From the NCBI GenBank assembly GCA_001661245.1, contig KV454015.1, positions 1,050,145 to 1,114,144 of the forward strand: DNA of 64,000 nt, in the 5' to 3' direction. The notes beneath the pieces were generated by a model. The model saw only the letters and a list, made by a program, of their open reading frames with translations, searched no databases and was not told the DNA's origin. The position numbers and the translations under genes are program-made. Of the stretch, positions 21,382 to 31,632 are shown piece after piece. The stretch comes from Pachysolen tannophilus NRRL Y-2460 (Eukaryota; Ascomycota; Pichiomycetes; Alaninales; Pachysolenaceae). How positions within the stretch are numbered: the stretch's first letter is position 1; each line of letters starts with the position of its first letter.

Positions 21382-21945
21382 ATGAACGCTTCTAAGTTAG
21401 ATATCCAACTATCTAATATATACCAATGCTGCTCAGATGAAATAAGGAAAGATGTAATGTTAGATTATGCGGGAAATAGGAATGGGGATAACCCTTCATC
21501 AAAAAGAATCAAACTTTCTAATGTCAAATCTTTGGATCATAGATACAAGACACCAGTTGGAATATTAAATAGAGGAACGCCCATTCCACCAGACGAAATC
21601 TTAAGCGAAATATACATGAACTCTACAAAGAAATTACTAAAGATGAATAACAGCGATAAAAATGGTCAGATATCAATACCTATAGTAGACCGCTATCATT
21701 TAAAAGACAATAAATCACCTTTAAAAAAACAACTACTACCATCTTTTGAATCCTTAAATACCTTGCACTACTACTTTGTACACAGAATTAACAACGATTT
21801 GAAATTAAGTGAAAAGAATTTACACAAGATTGAGAAATCATTTGATGAAACAGCTTTATTAGCGCTTGGAATATTGATTGAAGAATGGATACAAGAACTT
21901 GTTGAAGAAGAAGGTTACAAGATATATATGGAACAAGAACAGTGA
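21382..21945 (+). CDS. RRN10: RNA polymerase I upstream activation factor subunit
   Basis: 187 residues from the ATG at 21382 (MNASKLDIQLSNIYQCC); the frame upstream starts only at TTG. The identification rests on three blocks in the right order compared with S. cerevisiae Rrn10 as I remember it: a GTPIPPDEILSEIY element (about 70-83), LNTLHYYFVHRIN (about 123-135) and the C-terminal helix SFDETALLALGILIEEWIQEL (about 153-173). Rrn10 is one of the small UAF subunits that bind the rDNA upstream element and commit it to Pol I. The protein is longer than the 145-residue S. cerevisiae protein, mostly through the basic N-terminal region. Position between LSM2 and NCL1 supports the call. Confidence 0.82.
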   Translation: MNASKLDIQLSNIYQCCSDEIRKDVMLDYAGNRNGDNPSSKRIKLSNVKSLDHRYKTPVGILNRGTPIPPDEILSEIYMNSTKKLLKMNNSDKNGQISIPIVDRYHLKDNKSPLKKQLLPSFESLNTLHYYFVHRINNDLKLSEKNLHKIEKSFDETALLALGILIEEWIQELVEEEGYKIYMEQEQ

Positions 21946-22210
21946 TTTGTGCCGGTAGTGCATGTGGCGTGCAAATTCTGAATTAGGAATTTTTGTTTTC
22001 TCTTTTTTTTTTGCTACTAAATTTTCACTTGCAATTTTTCTTCTGGGTGAAAATTTTTTTGGTTTTTTTTTTTTTTTAAAGATGAGGTCTAGATATAAAT
22101 TAAAAAGAGTGTGATATATTTGATTGATAAGTAGACAAGGTGGGAATTTAAAAATATTCGCTATTTTTGCAATCAGATCAGCTCTTTCATCAAGAGCAAT
22201 AACATTGAAA

Positions 22211-24319
22211 ATGGGAAGGTTCAATAAGAAAGGTGGTAGAAGAGGTAACAAGTTTGGGAGAGGAGGTGATAAGAATAAGAACTTTACTGGAGGTGATCGT
22301 GAAAGTTGGAAAGAAATTGAAAAGGAAAATTCTAAATGGGAAGCTTATTATAAGCTGCAAAATATTATTCCAGATGCTGAAGAATTTGAAATTTTTAAGA
22401 AACATTGTCAAGATCATTTACCTTTAACTTTCCGTATTACAGGATCAAGAAAACATGCCGATGAGATTAGGACGTTATTTAAAGAAAAACATTTACCTAA
22501 TTTAACAAAAATTGATTCTATTGAAAATTATTCACCACCAAGACCAATGCCATGGTATCCAGAAGAATTAGGCTGGCAAATAGATTTACCTAAATCAGTA
22601 ATCAAGAAAAATGAGGAATATGCAAAGACACAAAGATTTTTAGTTTTGGAAACAGAAGTTGGAAATATTTCTAGACAAGAAGCTGTGTCCATGATTCCTC
22701 CATTAGTAATGGATATCAAGCCACATCATTATGTCTTGGATATGTGTGCAGCACCAGGTTCTAAAACTGCTCAATTGGTTGAGGCCTTACACGCTAATGA
22801 CGATGGGGATTTACCAACAGGTTTTGTTATTGCTAATGATTCAGATTATAAAAGATCTCACATGTTGGTTCATCAAATCAAAAGATTAAATTCTGCAAAT
22901 TTCATTGTAGTAAATCATGATGCTCAATTATTCCCAAAAATCAAATTGGAGGCAAATGATTATAATTTTATTAAATTTGATAGAATTTTATGTGATGTTC
23001 CATGTTCTGGTGATGGTACTATGAGAAAGAACATTAATGTATGGCAAAAATGGGGGATTGGAAATGCTTTAGGGTTACATCCTTTGCAAGTAAATATCTT
23101 AAATAGAGGATTACAATTATTGAAAAAAGGTGGAAGATTAGTTTATTCAACTTGTTCACTTTCACCTATTGAAAATGAAGCAGTTGTCGCTGCAGCTTTG
23201 AGAAAATGGGGAGATCAAATTAGATTAGTCAATTGCGATAATGAACTACCAAACTTGATTAGAAAAAAAGGATTAAATGATTGGGTTGTGTTTGATAAGA
23301 GTGCTACTATAAAGACTAGAGAAGATAATGATGAAAATATACCAGAAACTTGTTTCCCGCCATCACAGGAAGAAATTTCAAAATTCAATTTAGAAAATTG
23401 CATAAGAGTTTATCCACATTTACAAAACACAGGTGGGTTTTTCATTACTGTTTTTGAAAAAATTGATAATAATAAAAGGGATATTGAAGAAGCTACTAAT
23501 GGTGATTCACAGAACAATGACAACAAGAAATTGAAAACTGATACACTTGAGAAGAAAGATATACTGCCTCCATCATCTACTACTCAGAAAAAGGAGAGAC
23601 TACCAAGAGATGCTAATGAGGAACCATTTGTTTTCTTGGATGCCAATCACCCTGAATTACAAAAATGTTGGGATTTCTATGATATTACTGATGATTTTCC
23701 AAAAGATTGTACGATTGTTAGGAATGCTTCTGGTGAACCAATAAGAAGTATTTATTTTGTATCTTCAATTATCAAAGACATTATCAAAAATAACGAACTT
23801 AAGTTAAAAATTGTACACAGTGGTGTGAAATTATTTGTTTCGCAAAAATCAGAATACAGTAAAGAAGTTTGTCAATGGAGAGTACAAAATGAAGGTTTAT
23901 TTGTTATTAAAAAATTTTTATCACCATCAAGGCAAGTTTCATGCAGTCTAGATATTCTCGTAGTTTTATTAAAAGAGGCATTCCCAAATTTGAGTAAATT
24001 GAAAGAAAACTATCCTGATGATGAATTTTTTGAAAAAATCAATGGGATCTCAGAAGGATGTTGTTTCATTAATATAAAGAGAGGAGAGCATGAGGAAGAC
24101 TTGTTCTTACCGTTATGGAAAGGAAAAAATAATGTAAACTTAATGGTGAACAAGCAAGAAACCTATGAGTTGATGTACCGAATTTTTGGTATTGAGACGG
24201 AAAAAAACGCCGAGTACAAGCAAAAGCCAAATAATGTCCCAAGTACTAATGTAGAAGCCAAAGAAAAATCTGAAAATAGTGAAACTACTGAAATTAGTGT
24301 AGAACCAGAAGAAAGTTGA
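22211..24319 (+). CDS. NCL1: tRNA (cytosine-5) methyltransferase
   Basis: 702 residues from the ATG at 22211 (MGRFNKKGGRRGNKFGRG); the frame is open further upstream but has no earlier ATG. It is a RsmB/NSUN2-type m5C methyltransferase (Trm4). A basic N terminus leads to the block LPLTFRITGSRKHADE. The SAM site DMCAAPGSKTAQL lies at about 176-188. The two catalytic-motif cysteines are in DVPCSGDGTMRKN (about 262) and YSTCSLSPIENEAVV (about 311). A PUA-like C-terminal region and an acidic tail follow. Trm4 methylates C34, C40, C48 and C49 in yeast tRNAs in the nucleus. The length is close to the 684 residues in S. cerevisiae. Confidence 0.96.
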   Translation: MGRFNKKGGRRGNKFGRGGDKNKNFTGGDRESWKEIEKENSKWEAYYKLQNIIPDAEEFEIFKKHCQDHLPLTFRITGSRKHADEIRTLFKEKHLPNLTKIDSIENYSPPRPMPWYPEELGWQIDLPKSVIKKNEEYAKTQRFLVLETEVGNISRQEAVSMIPPLVMDIKPHHYVLDMCAAPGSKTAQLVEALHANDDGDLPTGFVIANDSDYKRSHMLVHQIKRLNSANFIVVNHDAQLFPKIKLEANDYNFIKFDRILCDVPCSGDGTMRKNINVWQKWGIGNALGLHPLQVNILNRGLQLLKKGGRLVYSTCSLSPIENEAVVAAALRKWGDQIRLVNCDNELPNLIRKKGLNDWVVFDKSATIKTREDNDENIPETCFPPSQEEISKFNLENCIRVYPHLQNTGGFFITVFEKIDNNKRDIEEATNGDSQNNDNKKLKTDTLEKKDILPPSSTTQKKERLPRDANEEPFVFLDANHPELQKCWDFYDITDDFPKDCTIVRNASGEPIRSIYFVSSIIKDIIKNNELKLKIVHSGVKLFVSQKSEYSKEVCQWRVQNEGLFVIKKFLSPSRQVSCSLDILVVLLKEAFPNLSKLKENYPDDEFFEKINGISEGCCFINIKRGEHEEDLFLPLWKGKNNVNLMVNKQETYELMYRIFGIETEKNAEYKQKPNNVPSTNVEAKEKSENSETTEISVEPEES

Positions 24320-24410
24320 TAACCTCGACCATTTTTGTTGAAATAAAATTAAAAGAAAATATGTTTTCAATATAGATATTAAACGAGTATCATTTATTGA
24401 CCAGTTTATT

Positions 24411-24434
24411 ATATATATATATATATATATATAT
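24411..24434. repeat. (AT)12 microsatellite
   Basis: Twelve AT units between the converging NCL1 and flavodoxin genes, followed by more TA-rich sequence. It is probably part of the 3'-end region, where TA-rich efficiency elements are common. Confidence 0.8.
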
Positions 24435-24546
24435 TATATTATATACGAAAGAATATAGTTTAGTAAAGTTCTAAAGTACTTATAAATGCATAATAATCTT
24501 TTTTAGTTATCTAATTATCTAGTTATAACAACGCGTCATAATATAC

Positions 24547-25125
24547 TTAATTATTAAATTTATGAGTGATTTTTGCAACTCTAGCACCTAAAGATTCTGC
24601 AGTTAGTAAGTCAGTTTCTGGAGGAGCAAATTCGGCACTTTGATCAGCATTGGACTGAGTACCCAAACCAGTAAAAAACCCACATCTATTTGGCTCATTT
24701 CCAGTAGATTGCGAATTATTGTTTAATGGCGGTAATCCTAATGGAACCCAAATCATTCCGTGCTGCGCAGCAAAAGTGAAAATTGAAAGCAAAGTCGATT
24801 GCTTATCACCAGAAAATGAAGCTGAATTGGTAAACCCAGCAGCAATTTTGTCTTGTAAGTTTCTTTGTCTAAAATAAACAGGGGAAGTAGCTTCCATAAA
24901 CTCTTTAAATTTAGCTGCGACATTACCCATATAAGTTGGGGAGCCAAAGATAAAACCATCAAAATTCTCAAGAGTGGCTATCTCCTTTATTGCTTCATCT
25001 GACGTGAAAAGACGAGCAGTAACATTTGGAACCGACAATACACCTTTATAAACGTGTTCAGCTACTTTTTTAGTATGACCCATACCACTATAATATATAA
25101 TTGCAATTGAGACCTGTTTTGACAT
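24547..25125 (-). CDS. flavodoxin-like NAD(P)H:quinone oxidoreductase
   Basis: 192 residues from the ATG at 25125 (MSKQVSIAIIYYSGMGHTKKVAEHV). The N-terminal YYSGMGHTKKVAE loop binds FMN phosphate; GSPTYMGNVAAKFKEFME (about 82-99) and AAGFTNSASFSGDKQSTL (about 115-132) are typical of WrbA-like flavodoxin-fold proteins. The C-terminal part (HGMIWVPLGLPP, NRCGFFTGLGTQSNAD) resembles short bacterial flavodoxin-family reductases as much as yeast Pst2/Rfs1/Ycp4, so I do not assign a symbol. Two-electron quinone reduction and protection from oxidative stress are the likely role. The upstream region carries several Yap1-type sites, which supports an oxidant-inducible gene. Confidence 0.82.
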   Translation of the reverse strand: MSKQVSIAIIYYSGMGHTKKVAEHVYKGVLSVPNVTARLFTSDEAIKEIATLENFDGFIFGSPTYMGNVAAKFKEFMEATSPVYFRQRNLQDKIAAGFTNSASFSGDKQSTLLSIFTFAAQHGMIWVPLGLPPLNNNSQSTGNEPNRCGFFTGLGTQSNADQSAEFAPPETDLLTAESLGARVAKITHKFNN

Positions 25126-25654
25126 TTTGGTAAATATATAGTTTAAAATAATCTAAAGTTTTCGAACATGAACATATAAAAAGAAAAAATATATCAGCTT
25201 CAGAGTCTTACAAGTAGACAAAGGTTTTCTTATTTATATCATTCCTTAGTCATCTGCGATAAGCTCAAATTTTTCATTCAAAGTGAATTTATATTTGGAA
25301 ATAATACACATGAAAGAGACATACATAAATCGCCAGTTTTCCCTGCAGTTCGTGCTAATTTAGTTAGCTTGATTTTAATAAAATCTGCTCAAGAAGGTAT
25401 TATGTCTGGCTTTCATAATATTTTAAAGTTCAATTTAGTCAATTAGTAATTATATCTTACACATACAGTTATTACTAAGGTGAGGCATAAGACTTATTAA
25501 TCCCATTAATATTTACTATTACTAAACATACATAACATATAACAGATATTACTAATACATTTTCAATTTTTTTGATATTCTCTATAATTACATTCTAAGT
25601 GCTATGATATGCCGATAAAGATGATAAATTGCAATGTAGATGTGTGCATCTCTA
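25126..25654. other. flavodoxin promoter and RFT1 3' region
   Basis: About 530 bases between two genes on the minus strand. Apart from the Yap1-type sites, nothing was recognised. Confidence 0.5.
25246..25555. promoter_or_regulatory. cluster of Yap1-type (AP-1-like) sites
   Basis: TTAGTCA at 25246-25252, TTAGTAA at 25443-25449 and TTACTAA at 25472-25478, 25519-25525 and 25549-25555. These are the recognition variants of Yap-family bZIP factors. The first is 121 bases upstream of the flavodoxin start, the rest 318-424 bases. Five copies in about 310 bases is more than I would expect by chance even in AT-rich DNA, though the three TTACTAA copies lie nearer the RFT1 3' end. Confidence 0.5.
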
Positions 25655-27370
25655 TCAACTAATTTTCTTCTTTGGTAAAATTTTCTCTATAATCAACTTT
25701 CTTTCGATTATTAAGAATATGCATAATAATGTGAATCCTAATATTGAACTTTTTACAAAATCAGTAAAATTAGAAACTTGGGTGTTTTTAATAACCATGG
25801 AATGAATCAAATAAATTATTATGGCTGAGATGGTGCAATAAAAGTTATTTGAATCGTTTAATAAAAGATTAGAAAGTAAATTCATATCTTTATCATTAAT
25901 AAATTTAGATAAAAACTTAAAACAGTAAACTATTCTAAGAAGCATATTAATAATATTGGCAATGATTAAACCAACTATTGATAAATTGAAAAATTTTATC
26001 AAGACAATTGAATTAAATATAAAAATAACCGAGGTTAGAATCATATATTTGGAATAATTTAAAATTTCTATTGAATCATCAGCGAGTGAGTAAAAAATTG
26101 CTTCCATGATACCATTGATAGATAAGAATGGTAAATATAACCAATAAATTTTAAAAGTCTTGATAAAAAATTCTGATGACCAATTTTTACCAACTATTAA
26201 TTCTAATAAAAATTTTGTATTTGGTGGTGCAAAAATTAATATGAAAAATGATAAATACAAATAAAATTTAATTAATAAATTTAAGATATTTATTAATAAA
26301 TTTTTTTTCTGTAATTGTAAATAATGTTGTTGTTGATCTGAAGAAAATAATTTTGTTAAATATAATCTTAATGTTTCTTCAATTGGTGCAAAAATTAATC
26401 TAGTTATTAATGATCCATAATTATTAATTAATGCAAATATACCTTGTTCATCAATTGAACATAAATAATTAATTATAAATTTATCACCTTCAGTTAATAA
26501 ATATTTGAAAAGTAATTGTATTAATATATTTTTCCAATATTCAATTGCCTTTTTATCAAAATAGAAAAAATTATTATCATTATTATCATTATCATTATCA
26601 TTATTATTTTGAAATATTTTTTTCAAAAAAATAGTATTTTCTTTATATTTCTTATGATATTTATAATTTAATAAATATAATGAAAAATTTGTTAATGAAT
26701 AAAAAAATTGACCAATTACAAAACTTAATACATAACAACCATTATCAAGTTTCCCATTTGATTTTTTGTTAAAATATATAAAACATGAAAATTGTAAAAT
26801 ACATTTTATTATTAAACTAATGCTTTCAATTTTAGTTCTAATTTTAAAATTTAATTCAAATTGATTTAAATTATAAAAAGGTTCTAATATTAATTCTAAT
26901 ATAATTGATCCCCAAATTAAAATAAATGAAATATTATGAAATTTATAATTCCAAATATTTAGTTGTGAACTTAATAAAATAATTGAAATTGGTAATCCAA
27001 TAATTATTGGAATATATGATAAATTTATTATTTTTTGAATTGTTCCAATAAAAGTATTATCATATATTTGATTTTTTTCATCATTTTTTTTAATTTGATC
27101 ATTTTTATTAATTCTCTGACATGCTAACCTTATACCTTCTCTACTATAAAATAATGAACATGAAATTAAAAATTCAATAAAACTTGTAATACCAAAGACA
27201 TTAGAAGAAATATAACGTAATAATAATTGATTTAAAATAAAAGTGAAAATTTTGGTAAAAATTTGACCCATCATAAGAAATGTCGCTCCAATAGCAGATT
27301 TATTCAACAATTTCAGATCAAGATTTCCCATTGAAGGCATTTTTATATTTTCAACATTTGATCTATCCAT
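25655..27370 (-). CDS. RFT1: Rft1-family ER membrane protein (dolichol-linked oligosaccharide pathway)
   Basis: 571 residues from the ATG at 27370. The family block SAIGATFLMMGQIFTKIFTFILNQLLLRYIS (about residues 25-55, given in part) followed by FGITSFIEFLISCSLFYSREGIRLACQRI matches Rft1 closely. About 12 hydrophobic segments are visible. Rft1 acts in N-glycosylation at the step where Man5GlcNAc2-PP-dolichol becomes lumenal; whether it is itself the flippase is disputed. A hydrophilic Asn/Asp run (NDNDNDNNDNN, near 250) is an expansion in a loop. The codons are extremely AT-rich. RFT1 is on the same S. cerevisiae chromosome arm as NCL1, RRN10 and LSM2. Confidence 0.93.
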   Translation of the reverse strand: MDRSNVENIKMPSMGNLDLKLLNKSAIGATFLMMGQIFTKIFTFILNQLLLRYISSNVFGITSFIEFLISCSLFYSREGIRLACQRINKNDQIKKNDEKNQIYDNTFIGTIQKIINLSYIPIIIGLPISIILLSSQLNIWNYKFHNISFILIWGSIILELILEPFYNLNQFELNFKIRTKIESISLIIKCILQFSCFIYFNKKSNGKLDNGCYVLSFVIGQFFYSLTNFSLYLLNYKYHKKYKENTIFLKKIFQNNNDNDNDNNDNNFFYFDKKAIEYWKNILIQLLFKYLLTEGDKFIINYLCSIDEQGIFALINNYGSLITRLIFAPIEETLRLYLTKLFSSDQQQHYLQLQKKNLLINILNLLIKFYLYLSFFILIFAPPNTKFLLELIVGKNWSSEFFIKTFKIYWLYLPFLSINGIMEAIFYSLADDSIEILNYSKYMILTSVIFIFNSIVLIKFFNLSIVGLIIANIINMLLRIVYCFKFLSKFINDKDMNLLSNLLLNDSNNFYCTISAIIIYLIHSMVIKNTQVSNFTDFVKSSILGFTLLCIFLIIERKLIIEKILPKKKIS

Positions 27371-27448
27371 ATTTCATATACCTTCCATTCCTTAACAACA
27401 AGAACCTTAACAAACAAAAAAAAAAAAAAAGAGTATTACTAAATTTAC

Positions 27449-27761
27449 NNNNNNNNNNNNNNNNNNNNNNNNNNNNNNNNNNNNNNNNNNNNNNNNNNNN
27501 NNNNNNNNNNNNNNNNNNNNNNNNNNNNNNNNNNNNNNNNNNNNNNNNNNNNNNNNNNNNNNNNNNNNNNNNNNNNNNNNNNNNNNNNNNNNNNNNNNNN
27601 NNNNNNNNNNNNNNNNNNNNNNNNNNNNNNNNNNNNNNNNNNNNNNNNNNNNNNNNNNNNNNNNNNNNNNNNNNNNNNNNNNNNNNNNNNNNNNNNNNNN
27701 NNNNNNNNNNNNNNNNNNNNNNNNNNNNNNNNNNNNNNNNNNNNNNNNNNNNNNNNNNNNN
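27449..27761. other. assembly gap (313 N)
   Basis: A run of 313 N in the RFT1/SAP1 divergent region. The flanks are not copies of each other, so unlike the first gap this one probably represents missing low-complexity DNA next to an A23-type run. Confidence 0.95.
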
Positions 27762-28092
27762 AGGTATTTAAAAAAAAAAAAAAAAAAAAAAAAAATCAAA
27801 TTATTAGTAATTTTGAATAATTTATGGAATTAACAACTGTATATCTTGTTTAGATCCAAACCCTAACTAATTATACCACCTATTTACCCATCATAGTAGT
27901 ATATATATATACTATATATATATATATAGTATATTTCACCTATACTATACTAGCCACATTTAAATATTCAAACTAGGAAATTTTGAGCACCTTAAAAAAA
28001 ATTTACATCACATTTACACGCCACCAAAAATACCATAACTTCCCAATTGGGACTTTAGCGAAAAAATTTTAAAAAAAAAGACAAAGTCAGTT

Positions 28093-28142
28093 ACCGGAAT
28101 AGGAAACTCAAGTTTTTTTCTTAGTGTTTTTGCTATTCCGGT
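28093..28142. promoter_or_regulatory. inverted pair ACCGGAATAG ... CTATTCCGGT
   Basis: A perfect 10-base inverted repeat, arms 28093-28102 and 28133-28142 with a 30-base spacer, about 625-675 bases upstream of the SAP1 ATG. The GC-rich CCGGAATAG core stands out in this AT-rich DNA and suggests a dimeric or paired DNA-binding site, for example of a zinc-cluster regulator. No known regulator is assigned. Confidence 0.4.
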
Positions 28143-28766
28143 TGTGGCGTGTGTCTCTTTCTCTCTAATTTTTTTTTCGTCTTTTTCGTTTTTGCGAGTG
28201 CAACAAGACCCATCACAAAAGAAGTGAAAGAGCTAGCATATTGCTATTACAGATAATAATAATTATATATGGAAAAGTAAAAGTAAAAAGTTAAAGGAAG
28301 AGGAAAACATTGTTGATCAATAAAGATTCTTTTTTTTTTTATTTTTTTTTAAGATAAAGTTTATATATAGGAGTACTCATTAATAGAAAGAAACAAGTTA
28401 GAAATTCATCTATTAAAAGATTGAATATTGTTTTGTACTTTCTATAGAAATTGGTTAGCAAGAAATAAAAAAAAAGGTTTCTTCCTGGTAACGAACGATC
28501 CATTCAGTTTGGGAAATATATTTATATATATATATAAATTATTATTTTAAATATCTTTGATTTTTAAAAGATATTTATAATTTTGGTTATTGGGGTGTGT
28601 GTTGTTGTTGTTGATCTAGGCGTTTTGTTGTATTCTTAAATATTATTAAAATTTAAGATTTTTGTTTGCTGTATTGCAAAAAAAAAATTTTTACTTTCTT
28701 TTCTTTTATTTGGTTTTGATTTTGGTTTCTTTTCATCTTGGACAATTAAATTGCTTTTAAAAAGTT

Positions 28767-30992
28767 ATGTTTTTGAAAAGAAGAGATAAACCTACAGTTT
28801 TAACACAACTTTTGGAATTATATAATGATGTTGCTAATCAATCATTATTTAATTTATCCTTGGAAGAAAATAATAAACAAGCAGAAGCTTTACAAGGTTG
28901 GAAATCTTTACATACATCATTATTATTTAAAATTGATACATTGGAAAAAATAATTAACCAATCTTCTTTAACAGCTGAAGAAAATAATCTTTTAGAAGAA
29001 ATTAAGATTTTAAAAGCACAAAGTGATGAACATTTAGAAAGATTACAAAAAAAATTTGAAATTTATTTAAAATCTAATAATTCTAATAATTCAAATATTA
29101 ATAATAATCCTTCTTCTGCATCTTCAAGATATAATGTTCCAACATTAAGATCAAGTAATCCTCAATTGATGAAGAAATATAATCAAAGTGCAAGAAAACC
29201 AATGATTAAAAGTTTAAGGCTGCAACAACCTTCTCATTCTTCATCATCATCATTATCAACTACTTCAGCAACACGAAATGCTCAAACAGCTGCAACATTA
29301 TCTTGGAAAAATGAAGATATTAATAAATTTTCAAATTGGTCTCCTTCAACAAGTTTAAACCCAAAAAATTCAAAATCATATTCTACAACAAATATTCAAA
29401 GTAGTAATAATGAAATTAATAATACTCATAATTATAATAATCATAATCAAATTAGTCAAAAAAATGGATCTAATGGGAATGATTTTGATGATTTTAGTAC
29501 TTTGGATATACAAACATTGAAAAGAAATGAAGCTTTAGAACAATTAGAAAAAATGGCAACTAGTTCCAAAAATGCAAGACATTTATTTGATAATAAAAGT
29601 GATGAAAATATTAATCATCTTAATAAAAATTTTAGTACTTTAAGAGTTTCGAAAACTAATAATACAGGAACAACAAAGCAACCAACAAGAAAACCACCAC
29701 CACCACCACCATCATCAACTTCATCTCCTCCTCCTCTTGCTCATGCTCCTGCTCCTGCTCCTCCTTCTGTGCCAAGTTCGAAATTACATCATCACACAGC
29801 TAAGACATCTAACTCCGCATCTAATCTTCAAGTAAAAAAACAAATGCAACAAGCTAAAGATGTTTCAAGATCAAATTCAAAAGAACATTTAATAAAACAT
29901 CAATCACCATCTCCAGGGAGGCATAATAAGAAAGATAGAGTTAAGAACAATGATAAATATTGTGAAGATTCAGAACCTGATAATGAATATTTGGATAGTA
30001 CAGATTCTTTGGACTCAGATGAAGGTAATTCAACTGATGATTCTGATGAAAAATTAATAAGATCTTTAAGAGGAGTGGATCCTTTCCTGGCAAAACAAAT
30101 CTTGAATGAAATTGTGGTTCAAGGTGATGAAGTTCATTGGGATGATATTTCTGGATTAGAAGTTGCTAAAAATTCTTTAAAAGAAGCAGTTGTTTATCCA
30201 TTTTTAAGGCCTGACTTGTTTAGTGGGCTTAGAGAACCAGCAAGAGGAATGCTTTTGTTTGGACCTCCAGGGACAGGGAAAACAATGTTAGCAAGAGCAG
30301 TAGCAACTGAGTCTAAGTCAACTTTTTTTTCAATATCGGCTTCTTCTTTGACTTCAAAATATCTTGGAGAATCAGAGAAATTGGTTAGAGCATTATTTCA
30401 ATTGGCTAAAAAATTGGCACCTTCAATTATATTTGTTGATGAAATTGACTCTTTATTATCATCTAGAAATAATGAGGGAGAAAATGAATCATCGAGAAGA
30501 ATTAAAAATGAATTTTTAGTACAATGGTCAGATTTAACTAAAGCAGCAGCAGGTAAAGATCAAGGTGAAGATTTACAAAGAGTACTAGTACTAGCTGCCA
30601 CTAATTTGCCATGGGCAATAGATGAAGCTGCAAGGCGTAGATTTGTAAGAAGACAATATATTCCTTTACCAGAACATGAAACAAGGAAGCAACAACTTCA
30701 AAAATTATTAGGATATCAAAATCATAGCTTAACACCAGATGATTTACATACATTAACTGAACTAACAGAAGGATTTAGTGGAAGCGATATAACGGCTTTG
30801 GCTAAGGATGCTGCAATGGGTCCTTTGAGACAATTGGGGGATAAATTATTGTTGACAAATAAAAATGAAATTAGACCTATAAACATAACTGATTTTTCAA
30901 ATTCATTAAACTATATCAGACCTAGTGTTTCAAAAGAAGGATTACTGGAGTTTGAAGATTGGGCCAAGCAATATGGCTCCTCCGGAGTATGA
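28767..30992 (+). CDS. SAP1: MIT-AAA ATPase of the spastin/fidgetin-like group
   Basis: 741 residues from the ATG at 28767. The N-terminal ~90 residues look like a helical MIT domain ([34 protein letters not shown]). A long Asn/Ser/Pro-rich linker with a short poly-Pro run follows, then one AAA domain: WDDISGLE at about 465, Walker A GPPGTGKT at about 499-506, Walker B IIFVDEID at about 554-561, SRH with [16 protein letters not shown] and a Vps4-like C-terminal helix. This matches S. cerevisiae Sap1 and its paralogue Yta6, meiotic-clade AAA proteins of poorly known role. The DPFLAKQ leucine uses CTG where spastin relatives have Leu. CAJ1 is the next gene, as in S. cerevisiae. Confidence 0.88.
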   Translation: MFLKRRDKPTVLTQLLELYNDVANQSLFNLSLEENNKQAEALQGWKSLHTSLLFKIDTLEKIINQSSLTAEENNLLEEIKILKAQSDEHLERLQKKFEIYLKSNNSNNSNINNNPSSASSRYNVPTLRSSNPQLMKKYNQSARKPMIKSLRLQQPSHSSSSSLSTTSATRNAQTAATLSWKNEDINKFSNWSPSTSLNPKNSKSYSTTNIQSSNNEINNTHNYNNHNQISQKNGSNGNDFDDFSTLDIQTLKRNEALEQLEKMATSSKNARHLFDNKSDENINHLNKNFSTLRVSKTNNTGTTKQPTRKPPPPPPSSTSSPPPLAHAPAPAPPSVPSSKLHHHTAKTSNSASNLQVKKQMQQAKDVSRSNSKEHLIKHQSPSPGRHNKKDRVKNNDKYCEDSEPDNEYLDSTDSLDSDEGNSTDDSDEKLIRSLRGVDPFLAKQILNEIVVQGDEVHWDDISGLEVAKNSLKEAVVYPFLRPDLFSGLREPARGMLLFGPPGTGKTMLARAVATESKSTFFSISASSLTSKYLGESEKLVRALFQLAKKLAPSIIFVDEIDSLLSSRNNEGENESSRRIKNEFLVQWSDLTKAAAGKDQGEDLQRVLVLAATNLPWAIDEAARRRFVRRQYIPLPEHETRKQQLQKLLGYQNHSLTPDDLHTLTELTEGFSGSDITALAKDAAMGPLRQLGDKLLLTNKNEIRPINITDFSNSLNYIRPSVSKEGLLEFEDWAKQYGSSGV

Positions 30993-31017
30993 AATTCTTG
31001 TTTGTTGGTTGTTTTTT

Positions 31018-31075
<58 letters not shown>

Positions 31076-31632
31076 CTTTCTTTTAATATCATTATTTATT
31101 TTTGTTTTGCCTTTAATATTTTCGTTTATCTTCAAAAACTTTTTTTGCATAGACATTTGATGATACAGTTTAGAAAAAGCATATTTGGTTTTATAGGTAA
31201 CCGTTGAGAGTTATTTCAACATGTTGTGATGTTATCAACACGAATTGGAAACCCCTGATTTTTATAGCTTTTTTTTGTTTTCTTTGCGTCTTGCAACTGA
31301 TGATGCATATTCTTGTACCTTTCCTTTTGCTCATGTCCTTCATTATACTATACCCTAAAGATATTAATAAAATAATGTAATTTATTATTCGTGTATTAAG
31401 TCTAACATAAATTCTCAAAAGTTTACATAGATGATCAATAATTACAAGTAGGTAAAAAGGTGAAACGATAAAAATAAGAAAATATAATAACAACAAAAAC
31501 GAATTGTAAATAACAAATCTAAAGACTCAAAGCAATAGAAAATAGAAACAAAAGTTATAAACAAAAACAAAAAAAGAAAAAAAAAAAAAAAATATGCTCT
31601 TAAAAGTCAATCAACGTCTTTCAAACTTTAGA
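30993..31632. other. convergent SAP1/CAJ1 3' region
   Basis: About 640 bases: the T57 run, an A-rich tract at 31565-31592 and no recognisable gene. Confidence 0.5.
31019..31075 (+). repeat. T57 homopolymer just after SAP1
   Basis: An uninterrupted run of 57 T starts 27 bases past the SAP1 stop codon, within the 3' UTR. Its length is very likely variable and hard to sequence correctly. Confidence 0.85.

Larger units (their letters stand above)
27371..28766. other. divergent RFT1/SAP1 intergenic region
   Basis: About 1.4 kb including the N gap. It contains a TA-rich imperfect palindrome (27899-27935), the palindrome CCCAATTGGG near 28040, and the paired ACCGGAATAG element listed separately. 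No gene or RNA is supportable. Confidence 0.5.

Noticed and set aside
27899-27935. TA-rich imperfect palindrome as a regulatory site or RNA hairpin
   Set aside because: Simple TA dinucleotide composition explains the symmetry.
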